From assembly GCA_950295325.1 (NCBI GenBank), contig OX485804.1, positions 18,476,001 through 18,540,000 of the forward strand: a DNA stretch of 64,000 nt. The letters run 5' to 3'. The notes beneath the pieces are model-generated. The model saw only the letters and a list, made by a program, of their open reading frames with translations, made no database searches and was not told the DNA's origin. This DNA comes from Polytrichum commune (taxonomy: Eukaryota; Streptophyta; Polytrichopsida; Polytrichales; Polytrichaceae). Both the position numbers and the translations under genes were made by a program. This document shows, in pieces, positions 38,401 through 51,125 of the stretch (positions within the stretch are counted from its first letter, which is position 1; each line of letters begins with the position of its first letter).

Positions 38401-38429
38401 GAAACTATTGAAACTATTTCAATAGTTTC
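38401..38429. repeat. Perfect 13-bp stem hairpin
   Basis: GAAACTATTGAAA is followed by CTA and then by its exact reverse complement. The function is unknown. Confidence 0.8.
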
Positions 38430-39734
38430 TATAGCAACTATTGAAGATGTGTATATGTATAAATTCTTGTAATTTTTTTGAAAATATAAATATTATTTTA
38501 TTTTAAACGGGTTGTTGTGTAAATATATATGGTTACACATAACATATCGTGCGAAAAATATAATTAGAAAAAAAATGCAATAAAACAACAATAAGTATGC
38601 TATTAACACACACTCAATTCATGAGATATGAATTTAGAAACTAAGTAATGAAGGCGGCATTACATACTCTCAAGAAACACAACACCTCTCAAGACCCATT
38701 TCATACAAGACGAACTATCTCTCACTCCACATAGGGTGAATCCAAAAATGTAGAAGAAAATGAAAGAGAACTCATAAGCTTTACTCAATGATAATCTACC
38801 ATGCTTGAAGCAAAGACTACATCATAAGTTTTTTCTTTTTTCTTTCTCAAAACTATAAAACTCGATTTGGCAAGAATACCAAGCTGAAAGAACTACCGTG
38901 CCTTGATCCCTCTAAGCCCAACCGTAAGTGGATCCTACAGCAAGAGATTGAGAATCTTCCAAAAGGTGGCAAAGTCCCACAATGAACTCCCAAACAACCT
39001 TCTTAACCCGGGTTACTATTCCAAGGGTTAAACTAACATAATGCTTAGTTTATAAACTAAACAACATGACTAATTAGCCTAAAGACTAACTAACCAAGAC
39101 ATGGCTTGGTGCTAGACACCATGTCATGTGACATGGTTTATAAATCATGACATTTTTAGAGACTGGTATGTAAGTTTTTTTAAATTACTTTGTATACATC
39201 CATCGTATAAATATGTTCTTTGATCTTTTTTTCGCAATTTCATTTTACTTCTCTTTTGGATGATTTCACCTCAATTTTGAACTATTATATTTTTTATATG
39301 TAGCTCTAGCACTTGAGACATAAAACATTGAGTGTGTGTCTAAGATATGCATGAATGTATAGCTGGGTGTGGATGTAAGAACATACACTAAAAATATGTG
39401 GTCAAAAAAGGTTGGACTTCATGCACAAATTTTGTCAACCACCTTAGGCTCAGTACTCAACATAAATGAGGGGACATATATGACCATTTGATGGGCACAC
39501 GAATTACTTTGACGATACATGAGATATTCATATGAGCTCCCAAAAGTGTGAGGAAAGTGGCTACGGTCACGATATGGATCAATGGACGGGAAGAACCCAC
39601 CGCTAGTTACAGATGAACCGGTTGAGCTTGAGAAATAACCAGTTGAAGTTCAAGACTTAATTCAGGGCAATTACCGATGGTTTTAGAGGAATCTATGGAA
39701 GATATCTCAGATTAGTCAAGAGAAACCGAAAGAT

Positions 39735-39780
39735 CACACATGTACCCAGTTGGACTTGGAAACACTAGGATCTCGACGAC
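39735..39780 (-). repeat. Dispersed short repeat, third copy
   Basis: The reverse complement contains GATCCTAGTGTTTCCAAGTC, shared with about 6940 and 8430. Confidence 0.6.
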
Positions 39781-42700
39781 CGCTTATGCCCAAATATCTC
39801 CGCGGACACTGATATGGGTTTTTCAGATGGTTTGTTGGTAGGTGGGTGTGGGAAATGAGCAGTGGGAATCGCTTTTTGCTGCCGTCCGGAACTATAATGA
39901 TTGTTGTAGGTTCATAGCCTACTACACCTTGCAAGTGAACTTCTCATTGTACAAAAGTTCCATCATTCTTTTGTGACCTCCGAATCTGAATCCGAATCCA
40001 TATCTTTACCCGGTAGGTTGATTGGTTGTCAAGTGTCTCGTTGTTTGATTGTTTGATTGTTTGTTGGCTATTTCCCTTTTCCGCTCTTTATGGGCTTGAG
40101 TGATGTGATGAGGAGTTTTTTTCGTAAAGTTGGGTTTAGTCTGTGTGTGTCATCCAGGGGCCGGAGCTTCACAGTGTCTATGTACACTAATCCATCGTGG
40201 ATGAAGCGGCTCTAGTAAAAACAAGTCCCTTATGGATTGATTGTCGATTCATTTTTGAATCGGATTTCAGTACACTAATTTGGAGTTTCTGATGTCATTT
40301 ACGGATTTCGAAATACAAGTTTTTGGGTTGTAAAGTAAATCACTATGTCTCGATCACCTTTCCAATGAACGAGTTTACTTAAACACCACGAAGCTCTAGT
40401 CATCTTCCAAGGGTAGACTGGTCGATATTGAAGAGTAGCAGAGTATAAGTATGACCCCCACAATTAAGTGCATTTTGAAATTAGTCTAGCTTATGGTTGT
40501 AACCATACTTAGTGTGTTCATAAACTAGAGGCTAGAGGTGTCTTCTGTTGGATCAAAGATTATACCAGTGTAAGTCAATCTTCTCGGATCTCATGATATT
40601 AAAACATCATGGCCTTTGAAGCCAAGATCACAAGTGACTAACATGTAACGTTGAGCGTATGTTAATACCAGAGTTTAATATCTTGGATTTAATGTAATCA
40701 AGGAGCCGATTGAACTCATATCCAACCTTCTAGGTCTTGCAACTATGAAAGACGCTTAGAAACAGAAGTTTATAATTGCATCCCTGCATTCGATAGGCAT
40801 CGAATCCAAGTTGTAGTTTGATGGAATTTATTCAATGCAAAATGAATGTTGATACAGGGATGTAGAGATTTGTGATGTATCTGAGCTGTTAATACTGGCA
40901 TGGAGGGGGGGATCTTTGTAAGATTGTAGATAAATTCTGAAGAGAAATCCGCAACATTTCCTCAAACAGATCATGCACGTCATGAATGAGGGTAGGTTGA
41001 AGTGTCATTTATTTTTTCACAGCTTGGCTCCAGATGTTATCATAAACTGACAGTTGGCTGATGCCTTCCGACACTTGAAAAGGAGGAGCAAAAACTGAAG
41101 CTTGTAATATTTGGATTTAGGTCGGTTCAATAATGTCCCTTTTTCAGGACAGTGAAAGATGTGAAGAGGCCGGGCTTTGCAGGTGCGATGATAATAGTAG
41201 TGATGTGTATTGTTGCAGCTACATCTTGAACTTGACGGTTGGAACTAAGGTAGACGTGTGTAATTCAGATACTTCTCTTTCTGCACCCACTTCTTTAGGA
41301 TATGAATCACGAAATTACTGTGAGATGACTAGAAAATCCAAATCGTGCCCATAGCTATATTGTCTCATAATTTCAGAGCTCACATGAATATTTTATTCAT
41401 TATCAAGTGAACCATCTCATGCTCATTAAGTGGTCAAATAGGTCCCCCCAATCATGTTGACTATTGAATCTGGAATGGTTAACATATTTTATTTTTGGTG
41501 TCCATTTCCAGATCCACCCGTAACCACATACCACTCAAATATAGGTGTCCATATTGTCGGTGTGTTGGATTTAACTGCATCTACCTTAAGGTGCTCTGAG
41601 TCACCGACTACCTTACACTTTGATCTACTACCATTTCTGTAACAAAGAGTGTAAAATTGGTTTTGTGTTTGGTGGAGCACAATCATACCTCCCATCATGT
41701 AATTAACCTCACCACTGTCATGTAAGTTAGTGTTCAGTCCAGGATTCAGAAGTTCAATATCAAGTGAATTGACTGGAAAGACTTTGGCAAAGCTGAGCAA
41801 GGCATTTAAAGATTCAGAACACTTGGAACATTGAATGGCTATCTGCAAGGAGAGGTTTGCTTATTTAACCATCACGAAGCAAGGGATTTTCAAAGCAATA
41901 CCCTGGGGTCCAAGGAATTTACCAAAAGGCCTCAAAAATGATGCGTGCATTATCGGTGAGGAATTTATTGACATCTACATACTATGCCGTACCCACGGTT
42001 TCTGATTCTGCAATATGCAATTACTGCTTGCAGGGTATGATTGAAGAATATCATTTTTCCGAAATGAAGAGCCTGGACTTCTAAGAGGGGATGGCACTCT
42101 CCACAATCAGGCCTATCTGTTGAGCACTAGGAACTCAAAAATTGCAGAGTTAGAGAAATAGAAACATGCATATTATGCAATATTTGACGGTTGTCAGTGT
42201 GGGCCTTTTACGTGTTTATGTAAGTCTTTTCTAGGCAGTAAATCTGAACTGAAATTTAAACTTTACTTTGCAGATGCATATTCGGTTGCACATGTATGTG
42301 AGTTGCAAGTAGAAGGATTGAATTCAGCACCATATTCAGAGAAATAGAACTAGGCAGGTAGTAATTTGCATACAGTTCAGTTCATCTCATGCTTGGGTTG
42401 TATATTTTGGTCTGCAGGCAATTCTCAATGTTTCACTTTCAGGCATGTGGATGTTATTCGTTTGTTTTTCATGTTCTCCAATTTCTACCTACTAGATTTA
42501 CACAACAAAACTTTGTGCTGCATTAGCGAATCTACGATAGAGCATCAGAAACAACCAGATTGATATTCGGATATCCCCTTATTTACTTATGGTTATCAGA
42601 AGTGCATGTTTGTTGATTCCTTAATTGAACGCACAATCTCCCAATATTGTTCACTATTAAATGTGGAGTAGTTAATAAAAGATGAAAACGTAGTCCAATC

Positions 42701-42944
42701 TCTCTAAAACATGTGTCTTTATGGTGTTTGTTATTTGATCCTCATCTGACCACACACCAATCAAATGTAGACATCTGATTAAGAAAATTAACCGGAGAAC
42801 ACCCGCATACCGGCCTTCAATATGGAGATGTTCCCAACATAAACATTTTGTAAGTCACCAATTTTCTCATATCTCGTGTTGTATGTGGACCTTGTCACGA
42901 GTGATTTTGTGATTTTTACAAAACAGTCTTGTTGTGCTTGTATT

Positions 42945-43190
42945 AAACTACACTAAATATTGTATTCAGTGTCACCAGTTCTAACTGTCTTGTTCAATAC
43001 TAAACCACCTTGCTCAATACTCAATGCCCAAAAAAGTTCATAAAGTGGGGCTGGATTGAGGGCTTAATCGGGCCGGTTCTCCGGCCGGCCCCATGCCGTG
43101 TATAAAGCTGCCCTAAATGTTAAACCACATGTGTAGTATCACCAACACTAAATGCAAACCTAACATTAGTTGTGAATCCTTGTAAAAAAT
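42945..43190 (+). repeat. Dispersed repeat, inverted copy of 4571-4700
   Basis: The similarity includes ACTAAATGCAAACCTAACAT and the CAGTGTCACC region. A GC-rich block with GGGCCGGTTCTCCGGCCGGC sits in the middle and may be a separate small insertion. Confidence 0.55.
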
Positions 43191-46100
43191 GATGGGCATC
43201 ATAGATTAACAATGTTGCAATAGTTGTCACTTACTAAGTATTTTTTCATCCAAATTTCAATCATTCATGACATTATTTCTTTATTGAATTGTTGGGATGC
43301 AGAATACCCCAAACATTGTTTCATTGATTGGCATGGATTTCATCCAGATTTCAATCATTCATGATTATACTTGTACATTTATTCATAAGAAGTGTCATAA
43401 GAAAAGTTAACACAATGAGGGGTAAGCCTAGTCAAGTATATAAAAAAAGTGCTTGGGTATACTAAAACCATAAGTTTTTTGGTCAAACACCTAAATGTTG
43501 TGGCAAAGTGATGTTTAAATTGGATTTTCTTCATGGCATCCTTCATTGTTGTGTTAGGTACTCAGATATAATATATCAAGATGAGATCTTCAAAACTTAT
43601 CATTTAAAAGTACTACTCAAAAGGCTAAAGGTGGTTTTGGATGTAGATTTCATGAGCTTAAAATTTTTTAAGTTCAATTGTTCCATATTTCTTGAATTCA
43701 TTATAAAGTTGAGGGCACCATTACTTGATGCACCATCACTAATCATATGTGGCATTAAGTACAAAATAGCACCATTCTGGTTAGTCATTGTGGTGGTGAG
43801 AACAAGTACCCTTCCCACCCCCCCCCCCACACACACACACATAGTAAATGAATATCAAAATAAGGTATTTTATTTTATTTTATTTTATATATTTTTACAA
43901 ACAAGAGCCCACCCACCGCAACGTAGGCAATAAACCCCACCCTGCACCAAGGGGATTCTTGAGCAAAGTAGGCCCAACAAGCTCAAATTCAAGTCGGATT
44001 GCCCGACATTGGTTTTCTTTCCTTTTTGTGGTGGTAAAAGAAGGATGTAAGAACGGGTTTAAGAGGAGCACCAACTTTACCCAATCACAATGGCTAATCT
44101 AGGATCTAGCCGCTTAACAAGGTGGTATAAAAAGTGTTCCACAAAACTTCAACAACATTCTCACCTAATTCGAGACTTGTATAAGCTACAAAGTTGATTA
44201 TGAGGTGGTTTTAATCCAACAATTTAACATTAGTAACCCCCCCCCCCAAAGCCTATGTGACAACAATAGTCCCAATATTGCAATACACTTTGACGATTTA
44301 CAGTAGTCAATCTATCTATCTATCTATCTATCTATATGATGGGCATGCATAACGTTAAGTAGCAATACCACCGGGGTACCCCTTTGGGTCCATGAGCAAG
44401 TACAAGTTTATGAAAAAAATTACTCCTTAATATAGGTAAAGACTAGACCAAGGAAAGGTGAAATGCACAAATTTAGTATCTTACATAAAATGAAATCAAT
44501 TAATTTTATTTTTTTGCAAATTTAAACTAATACCCAACTTAGATCTATACCGGAATATTTTTTGAAAAGTGAAATCACTTTGTTGACTTGCATTGAAAAA
44601 AAAATTGTTGTTGTATTGCTTTCTAGATTTGTTTTGATAATAACCTAGTCTAGATAAATACATTTTTTTTAGTGTTGGCTTTATCTTTAAGACTTTCATA
44701 ATAAATACTAAATAGTCAAAATAACTACCTAAATTGATTAAAAAGAGGCTAAGTAAATTTTTGAATGTAGTGCTACCTTAGCTCTCAAAAGAGCATCAAA
44801 CTAGCACGCGCCGGTTTGATTTTTTTTTTGAGAAGGTCAATCCTAGGGCGCTAAATAATGTTATGTGTTTCTAACCCATTTTTCTAATCTAAATTCAATT
44901 TCTTGCAATTATAAAAAGAATATCAATAAATCCCAAATCAACAAAAACATTGGGGTGTTGGTTTCAAAATCACTTACTATAGAATACATTTCCTTGTTTT
45001 TCTGTGCATTGCCTTCTCAACATGCCGCCGTTGAACTTTATTGCCCATCCATTATTGCAAGCATATTGCATTTAGGATGTATAGATCTTCAAGTGTGCAA
45101 GTGGATAGTACCTAAAAAAAATTCATCCATCCAAGTATATTCAACTTAAATTCTACAAGGTTCATATAATAAGATGTCAAAATTAAGGGAGACTTCTTCA
45201 CCATAATTTAGGCATATAGAGTTTTGGTTGTTATGCACTATTAAAGAGGTGTCAAAATAAAAACCTCATGCAACGTACAACTCCCCGACATCCCACATTT
45301 TTATTTTCTAGGGACCCTTACTATGGAAACTAGACATTGGTGGTTTCAAATTCCAAACTCTTACTAAATGTCCATGCGGACCTCAAAATCAAAATATCAA
45401 TATTAGATGTGGCATTAAAATTTTAAAACAAAAAAATCCACAATTTTTTTAGTGCATGAGTTATAATTTGAGCAAGTCTACTAGAAATATCGATTGGTGT
45501 GCTTTTGGAATATCCTCTAGCTCCCATATTGGCTCCAATTTCCAAAAATAATTCACATATAAATTCCAAATCTTATGACACCTAACATACTAAAATACTA
45601 ATTTATTTTTTCCTTTGTATTTCATGAATGAGTCACAAAACTTAGTGAATGCATCTGTCCTTGTTGGAGGCATCCACAAATCGAACACATCATGTAGGAT
45701 ATGGGATCCACAAACCCTATAGTGAAAAACAAACTCTCTCTCTCTCTCTCAACAAATAAAGGAATCACAAAACTCAATGAACCAGTGAACTTGACATACA
45801 AGGCACCAAAATACCTTAAAACATATATTTCTTTAGAACAAATACACACATTTTGATGCAAGTAAATTTATCCATAAGGTTCCCAATGATGGGAGGGTTG
45901 CCTTCGTAGGCTTTGAGGTTCATGAAACCTCAACATGGCATTGAACAAACAATTCTACCAAGAGAACTCTCTCTCTCTCTCTCTCTCTCTACATCTTGAC
46001 TCCTTCAAGAATGGGCTCCAGAAAAAATTCGACGGGCTGCCCAGGAAAAGGAAAAAAACGAATACTATAAAGGTTGTAAGTTGAGGCTCAGAAAGCACCT

Positions 46101-46348
46101 CTGACAGACTTACCTTAGACACTGTGAGATAACTTCTTGAGAGTGTTAGACCTGAGAGCTCTACATTGTTTGGCCTCGGCATACACAGACCATAGACAGT
46201 GCGGTACTTGCATACCAACAAGGCTGTTGCAGTAGTCCATCCGAGTATAGATTTTCTCTCTGAAACAGTGAAAGCAGTATAGATACAACCAGATTGCGGA
46301 GCGGAGGAGTTCTTATCCGATATATCAATTCACTCTGTTCAAGTTCCT
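43191..46348. other. No gene seen; several simple repeats
   Basis: The stretch holds a C run followed by (AC)n near 43818-43842, a C run near 44240, (ATCT)n at about 44310-44335, and (CT)n runs near 45731 and 45968. A minus-strand segment near 46110-46220 ends in a good GTAAGT donor and could be an exon remnant, but no partner exon was found. Confidence 0.4.
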
Positions 46349-46351
46349 TTA

Positions 46352-46745
46352 GAGCATCCTCAGTCGGTCTAGGTAAAGCTCACTGCAAACCAAAACCTAT
46401 CTTTTGACTGACCTAAAATTAGAAACTGAAATTACCATCATTAGAAGCACACCTAAATAAACGTGAGATATTTCTCAAGAAAAAAGAATTGTAAAAATTT
46501 GACGTAGGTGAAATCCCTCATTGAAAACACCACATTTTCAAAATTTAGAGGGAGTGCACCAAATCTTGCTTTAAAATGGAAAGATCCTCCCACACTCCCT
46601 CCAAATTTTTGACATTTAGAGGGAGTGTGGGAGGATCTGTCCATTTTAAGCAAGATTTGGTGCACTCCCTCTAAATTTTGAGCAATTTTAAGCAAGATAG
46701 GTCTTGGTTTGCAGTGAGCTTTACCTAGACCGACTGAGGATGCTC
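46352..46745. mobile_element. Harbinger-type MITE, 394 bp, with internal hairpin
   Basis: The ends GAGCATCCTCAGTCGGTC and GACCGACTGAGGATGCTC are perfect inverted repeats, and the match continues for more than 40 bp (through GGTAAAGCTCACTGCAAACC). It is flanked by TTA at 46349-46351 and 46746-46748. The core (about 46540-46675) is a second inverted repeat around AGAGGGAGTG. The left arm has about 120 bp (near 46404-46525) that the right arm lacks. The terminus and duplication match the 3.4-kb element at 7108, which suggests the same transposase group. The element is non-coding. Confidence 0.88.
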
Positions 46746-46748
46746 TTA

Positions 46749-47308
46749 GTAGCAACAGGATGAACAAGAATGGTTCATCACAAGAAGACTTCAAGGTGTT
46801 GATCCCATAGTAGATAATTCTACACAGATTACACCCGAAAATTATGGCTACTCGGGACTATCAGCTTCTCATTCAGATTCTTGAAATCAAGAATCATATG
46901 ATATACTTTATATTTTCTGTAGCAAATATGGAGAATATGTTGAATTGTACCTATTTCCAAGGAGGTAGTATTGTCTTGTTGACATCGATAACAAGTAAGA
47001 AGGTCCGCCTACACCTGATGTACGCTCTACTAACTTATTTTTTGGTAATGTGGGGAGCATGGGCACAGGTGAGGACCTCTTCTACAAGTGCAGTGCACCT
47101 TCCGAAGAAATCGTCCACTCAACCACATCTTTCCATGCATTTTCTATTTGAAATCTGGAAGGGTGACTCTGAGTTTCTCTTTTCAAAAATATTCCTCTCT
47201 AGTGGCTGATTCATTCCTGTATTTCGCTTCATAATCAGGACATATGAACTAGAGTGCGATTTCTAAAATACTACAAGGAAATCTCACTGATACTGCAATG
47301 CTTTCAGA
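46749..47308. other. Short stretch with one 121-codon ORF, unsupported
   Basis: The frame 46844-47209 is open and moderately hydrophobic, but no family is recognised. Possible GTAAGA and GTGAGG donors lie inside it. It may be a decayed gene fragment at the LINE integration site. Confidence 0.25.
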
Positions 47309-47320
47309 TAGAATTACAGA
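47309..47320. repeat. LINE target site duplication (left)
   Basis: TAGAATTACAGA is repeated exactly at 59662-59673. Confidence 0.88.
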
Positions 47321-47372
47321 GGAATTGAATGGATGGGTGGATGGTTGGTAAGGTAGCTCGGGGGAGAGGAGA

Positions 47373-50300
47373 ATGAGACACACAGAGCGATGGCGAGTAC
47401 GCCGCGGCACTCAGCTCCTCCGAGAATGGAGATCCGGCAGCCAAGACAAAGAATGCAGGGTTACAGACAGAAACCTCAGGCAGACAGAAACTTCAGATAT
47501 ACAGAGGAAGGATCCACCTACTTCCGAAGCAACAGATCCACAGGCAGAGTGCGCGCAGGATCGAAGAAGCACTAACCCAGATCCAGATCTGGGAATCACC
47601 CACAAGGCGAACACCGAACCAACGAGGACCAACACCGAATCACCACGGCGAGAGAGCCAAGAGCCGACTACAGCAAGAGCGCACCGAGGAGAGAAGAAGA
47701 ACTTAAACACAGATCCAGATCTAAAAGCAGACAAGGGAGGAGCATTTCGGCCAGTATGCGACATCAACCTTGGGGTCACACCCCTCTTCATAAAATGGGT
47801 GCTTATAAGCACCATGACTTTGTGTATCTACACACCTCACACATCTCACACACAAAAGCTCCCCTCACCAACCTCTCCATCAAGATGCCACTACCCCCCA
47901 ATGCGGCCACACACTATCTACCCATCAAAACACCACACAATAACACTAAAAGAAATCCCACCATACTTCCACTCCCTACTACCAATCCTCACGAACACAA
48001 CCCTACACCACCAACAAGAGCCACCTCCAAGATCGGCACGCACTCCACACACACCAATGCCGCCGCCGCCGCCACCCACACCACACAAAACAACACACAC
48101 AATGGTTAGAAACACCACTTGCACTTACCAATCACCTACCAACACCAAAAATCACCCAAATACCCAAAACACACTAGTTCCAAACTTACCTCCAAGAAAA
48201 GTACATCGCCGCCCCAAGATCCTCCCCACAAAGCAAGATAAGCTACCCCTTTGTCAGAAAACCACCAAAACACACATAAGACATAAGCAAAACGCTGTCA
48301 CACACACATGCTCACCACCCACAACCCCAAAAAATGCCCACCCAACAAACAATCCAACCCACACAAAGCATACAACCCCCCAAACTCAACCAAAATCCAC
48401 ATCACTCCCCCATATTAGATCTGACATTCCAACCCATCACCCTAAGTATGTAGAAACCCACAAAACCAACCTCCCAAATCTACTCACACACCCAAAAACA
48501 ACAGACCGCCGCCCATCTCTCTCGCTCCACACACACACTCAAATACCTTCCCAACACACACATTCTCACACTCCTCTCCCTCTCACATCGCACATCTCTC
48601 TCCCTCCCACCTCCCACACACCTCTCCCTCCCACCTCACACACATCTCTCACACCTCACACCACCTCTCACACCTCTCTTCCCACCCTCCCAGACACAAT
48701 GACACCCAGCAGTAAGCCAGTAGCCGCGGACTCAACAGCAGCGTCCCGAATGCAGCGCCTCCGCCACTCAGGATCAAGCAGTCGCAGCCTCAGGAGTCAA
48801 GCAGAAGGGAGAAGGGAGGAGAGAATCAGCGGCGGGCAACCCAACACCGGCGCAGGTGCGGAAGCGGGAGGCGCCAGCGGGTTCCACATTGACACAGAGG
48901 CGGGAGCGGGAGAGGGAGGCGCATGGGAAGCAGCCAACGGCCGGGGAGCAGCCAGGCTCTACTCGGCAGAGAAGCAGCCAACGGCCGGGAAGGAGGCAGC
49001 CGGAGCAGCTAATGGCAGTGAAGGAGGCGGCTCTAGAATCGAGGTCGGGAGCACCAACAGCAGGCACCGTAACACCAGCACCCGAAGTGCAGGAAGAAGG
49101 AGGGCACTTATCCAAGATTACAGTGAGGATGAAGAAGAGATCGACATACCACCTAGCCAACCAGCAATTTTTAAAGAGAAAACCACACCATACCATGATG
49201 CCGACATCGACATGCAACTCGACAATGTCACACCCGAGCATGGGGGAAGCTCCCTCCACATTTCTACCTCAAACGATGAGTACTTGGCCGCCCCCCGCCA
49301 AGCCGTCATGTCGCTCGACCGAATGGACATCACCAACCTCGATGACGCGACACCTCCCAACAACCCACACAAAAGTCCTAGGATAGAGTCCGTGAAAGAC
49401 ACACAAAGCACCAAACGTAGGAGGAGCGAAGTAGGGGGTCATGCACTCAACTCCGACGCAAGCAAACTTTCAAACACGCGCACCAAAGAGGCAATCCCAA
49501 GCATTGACATTGTGTCACACATGTGGTTAGGCTTCTCAATACACGAGGCCATCGCTACACAAAGGGGTAAGGGAATCATCCATGAAACTCGTACCCTTGA
49601 GGAATTTGAGAGATTAGGGACCCCCACAAATGAAGTCATAGAGTTCAAAACCATTAGACGTGCATTTCCAAGAGTACCACAAATATGTTATCCAAATGAG
49701 AGGCCGGATGCGGTACCCGGTAACCACCTCCACTTCATGCAAATTCCAAGGCAAGAAAGAGTGGACACCACCACCGGACTTTCCGAGGGCTTCCACATCA
49801 CCATCCGGTTCGACTACGGCTTCAAAAGCATGAGCAAACACGAAGCACGAGGAGCATGTGTGGAACGACTACGACAAATGGACATCCCACTTGGCTCAAC
49901 TTACTCCAACCCAATCGATATTGGGACCAATGCCGTCACCAAACATTGGGCGGGTTTCATTAAGGTACATCTAAAAAACCCACAACAAGATGGAATAGCG
50001 TTACTTAGAGGCCATAGAGCATTTGCTATGGCAATGGAGGATGGTGAAAGGGTCATAGGTAAAGTAGAAAAGGGGTATGAATTAGTTACTAAAGCCCGCA
50101 ACCTAAGGTTACACCTCAAAGGTGAAACCCTCCGCCATGAACATGCATCTACCATATTTGAGTCACTAATGCAAGAGAGTTACTACAATGGCCACCAACA
50201 CGAGTTTATGGGTTTTGCCAAACCGGAACTCGATAAAAATTTTGTTTTTCTTACTCTCACCATGGAGGAGGCTAGGGATTTAGTACTCAAGGAAGGAATT

Positions 50301-51125
50301 GTTTACAACAATGAGAGGTTACAAGTGAGCATCACCCGCCATAGGAATGGCAACAACCCATCCGAACTCCGAATTAGCACAACTCTAGTGGCTAATAACC
50401 TCCCACAACGTGAGACACCAACCGCCATCACCAAGGCCATCAAGCAAATTTTTGGAGAAGACAATGTCGTAGGCATTAGCTTTGGCAACACTAATCAAGG
50501 CACCACCAACAAGCAAGCAGGATGGTGCCACATTCAGTGTCTTAACGCCGCGGTCTACACGGCATGGAAACACAAGTCTACCTACATTCTAGGACGACAC
50601 ATCGACTTCATTCCGCACCATGGGAGCATCGATGGAACGGCCCCCAACAAGACGGCGATCCGACTAGCTCAAGCTCCCGTTAGAGAAGTCATCGCGGATA
50701 AAATCCAAGCTATGGGTAATGCCACCAACCTCCACCCACTCATCACCGAGAAGCATCTTACAAAAACCATGAAGGAATTCGAGAATAAACTAGATGAGAA
50801 GTTTAGCTCTCTCACTACCACCATAAACAACCACACGGATCGGAGACACGATGCAACCACAACGACCATCACCAACCACTCCACCAACCTCCATGCGCTA
50901 CTTGGTACGATAGCACATGAGTTCCAACAATCCAACATCCGCATGCAAGGCATCATCACCGGTCTCTCCACCGCCGCCCCGGAACTATTGCATAGGTCCG
51001 CCCCATCACCAACAATACACGGCCTCAATACAACCGCCCTACCTCTACCACTCCAAGCCCCCCCCCCCGGATTCCAAAACAACCAACAAATGTACCATCA
51101 AGGACCCCACACATTTAATGGATAG
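47373..51125 (+). CDS. LINE ORF1 protein with RRM-like domain
   Basis: The open frame is 1,250 codons. The first 440 or so are low-complexity (Thr, Pro, His, Asn) and may be 5' UTR open by composition. The ATG at 48699-48701 (residue 443) is an alternative start giving 808 residues. Residues about 450-720 are charged and disordered, with a basic TKRRRSE motif that could serve nuclear entry. Residues about 720-1030 look folded. Residues about 1003-1095 have an RRM-like pattern (a strand with TTLVANNLP, a helix, then AGWCHIQC as a candidate RNP-type strand). A heptad-like stretch at about 1130-1205 (KTMKEFENKLDEKFSSL) suggests a coiled coil. ORF1 proteins of LINEs bind element RNA and act as chaperones. 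No zinc knuckle was seen. It ends about 320 bp before the listed ORF2 start. Confidence 0.75.
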   Translation: MRHTERWRVRRGTQLLREWRSGSQDKECRVTDRNLRQTETSDIQRKDPPTSEATDPQAECAQDRRSTNPDPDLGITHKANTEPTRTNTESPRRESQEPTTARAHRGEKKNLNTDPDLKADKGGAFRPVCDINLGVTPLFIKWVLISTMTLCIYTPHTSHTQKLPSPTSPSRCHYPPMRPHTIYPSKHHTITLKEIPPYFHSLLPILTNTTLHHQQEPPPRSARTPHTPMPPPPPPTPHKTTHTMVRNTTCTYQSPTNTKNHPNTQNTLVPNLPPRKVHRRPKILPTKQDKLPLCQKTTKTHIRHKQNAVTHTCSPPTTPKNAHPTNNPTHTKHTTPQTQPKSTSLPHIRSDIPTHHPKYVETHKTNLPNLLTHPKTTDRRPSLSLHTHTQIPSQHTHSHTPLPLTSHISLPPTSHTPLPPTSHTSLTPHTTSHTSLPTLPDTMTPSSKPVAADSTAASRMQRLRHSGSSSRSLRSQAEGRREERISGGQPNTGAGAEAGGASGFHIDTEAGAGEGGAWEAANGRGAARLYSAEKQPTAGKEAAGAANGSEGGGSRIEVGSTNSRHRNTSTRSAGRRRALIQDYSEDEEEIDIPPSQPAIFKEKTTPYHDADIDMQLDNVTPEHGGSSLHISTSNDEYLAAPRQAVMSLDRMDITNLDDATPPNNPHKSPRIESVKDTQSTKRRRSEVGGHALNSDASKLSNTRTKEAIPSIDIVSHMWLGFSIHEAIATQRGKGIIHETRTLEEFERLGTPTNEVIEFKTIRRAFPRVPQICYPNERPDAVPGNHLHFMQIPRQERVDTTTGLSEGFHITIRFDYGFKSMSKHEARGACVERLRQMDIPLGSTYSNPIDIGTNAVTKHWAGFIKVHLKNPQQDGIALLRGHRAFAMAMEDGERVIGKVEKGYELVTKARNLRLHLKGETLRHEHASTIFESLMQESYYNGHQHEFMGFAKPELDKNFVFLTLTMEEARDLVLKEGIVYNNERLQVSITRHRNGNNPSELRISTTLVANNLPQRETPTAITKAIKQIFGEDNVVGISFGNTNQGTTNKQAGWCHIQCLNAAVYTAWKHKSTYILGRHIDFIPHHGSIDGTAPNKTAIRLAQAPVREVIADKIQAMGNATNLHPLITEKHLTKTMKEFENKLDEKFSSLTTTINNHTDRRHDATTTTITNHSTNLHALLGTIAHEFQQSNIRMQGIITGLSTAAPELLHRSAPSPTIHGLNTTALPLPLQAPPPGFQNNQQMYHQGPHTFNG

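Larger units (their letters stand above)
36231..42940. other. No gene seen
   Basis: AT-rich intergenic DNA. Short frames at 41133-41354, 41454-41642 and 41489-41848 lack family signatures. A small perfect hairpin lies at 38401-38429 and an inverted copy of a dispersed repeat at 39735-39780. Confidence 0.4.

Noticed and set aside
48774-49414. Minus- and plus-strand ORFs overlapping LINE ORF1 (for example 48774-49259 and 48856-49386)
   Set aside because: They are shadows of ORF1 in biased sequence and have no independent domain.
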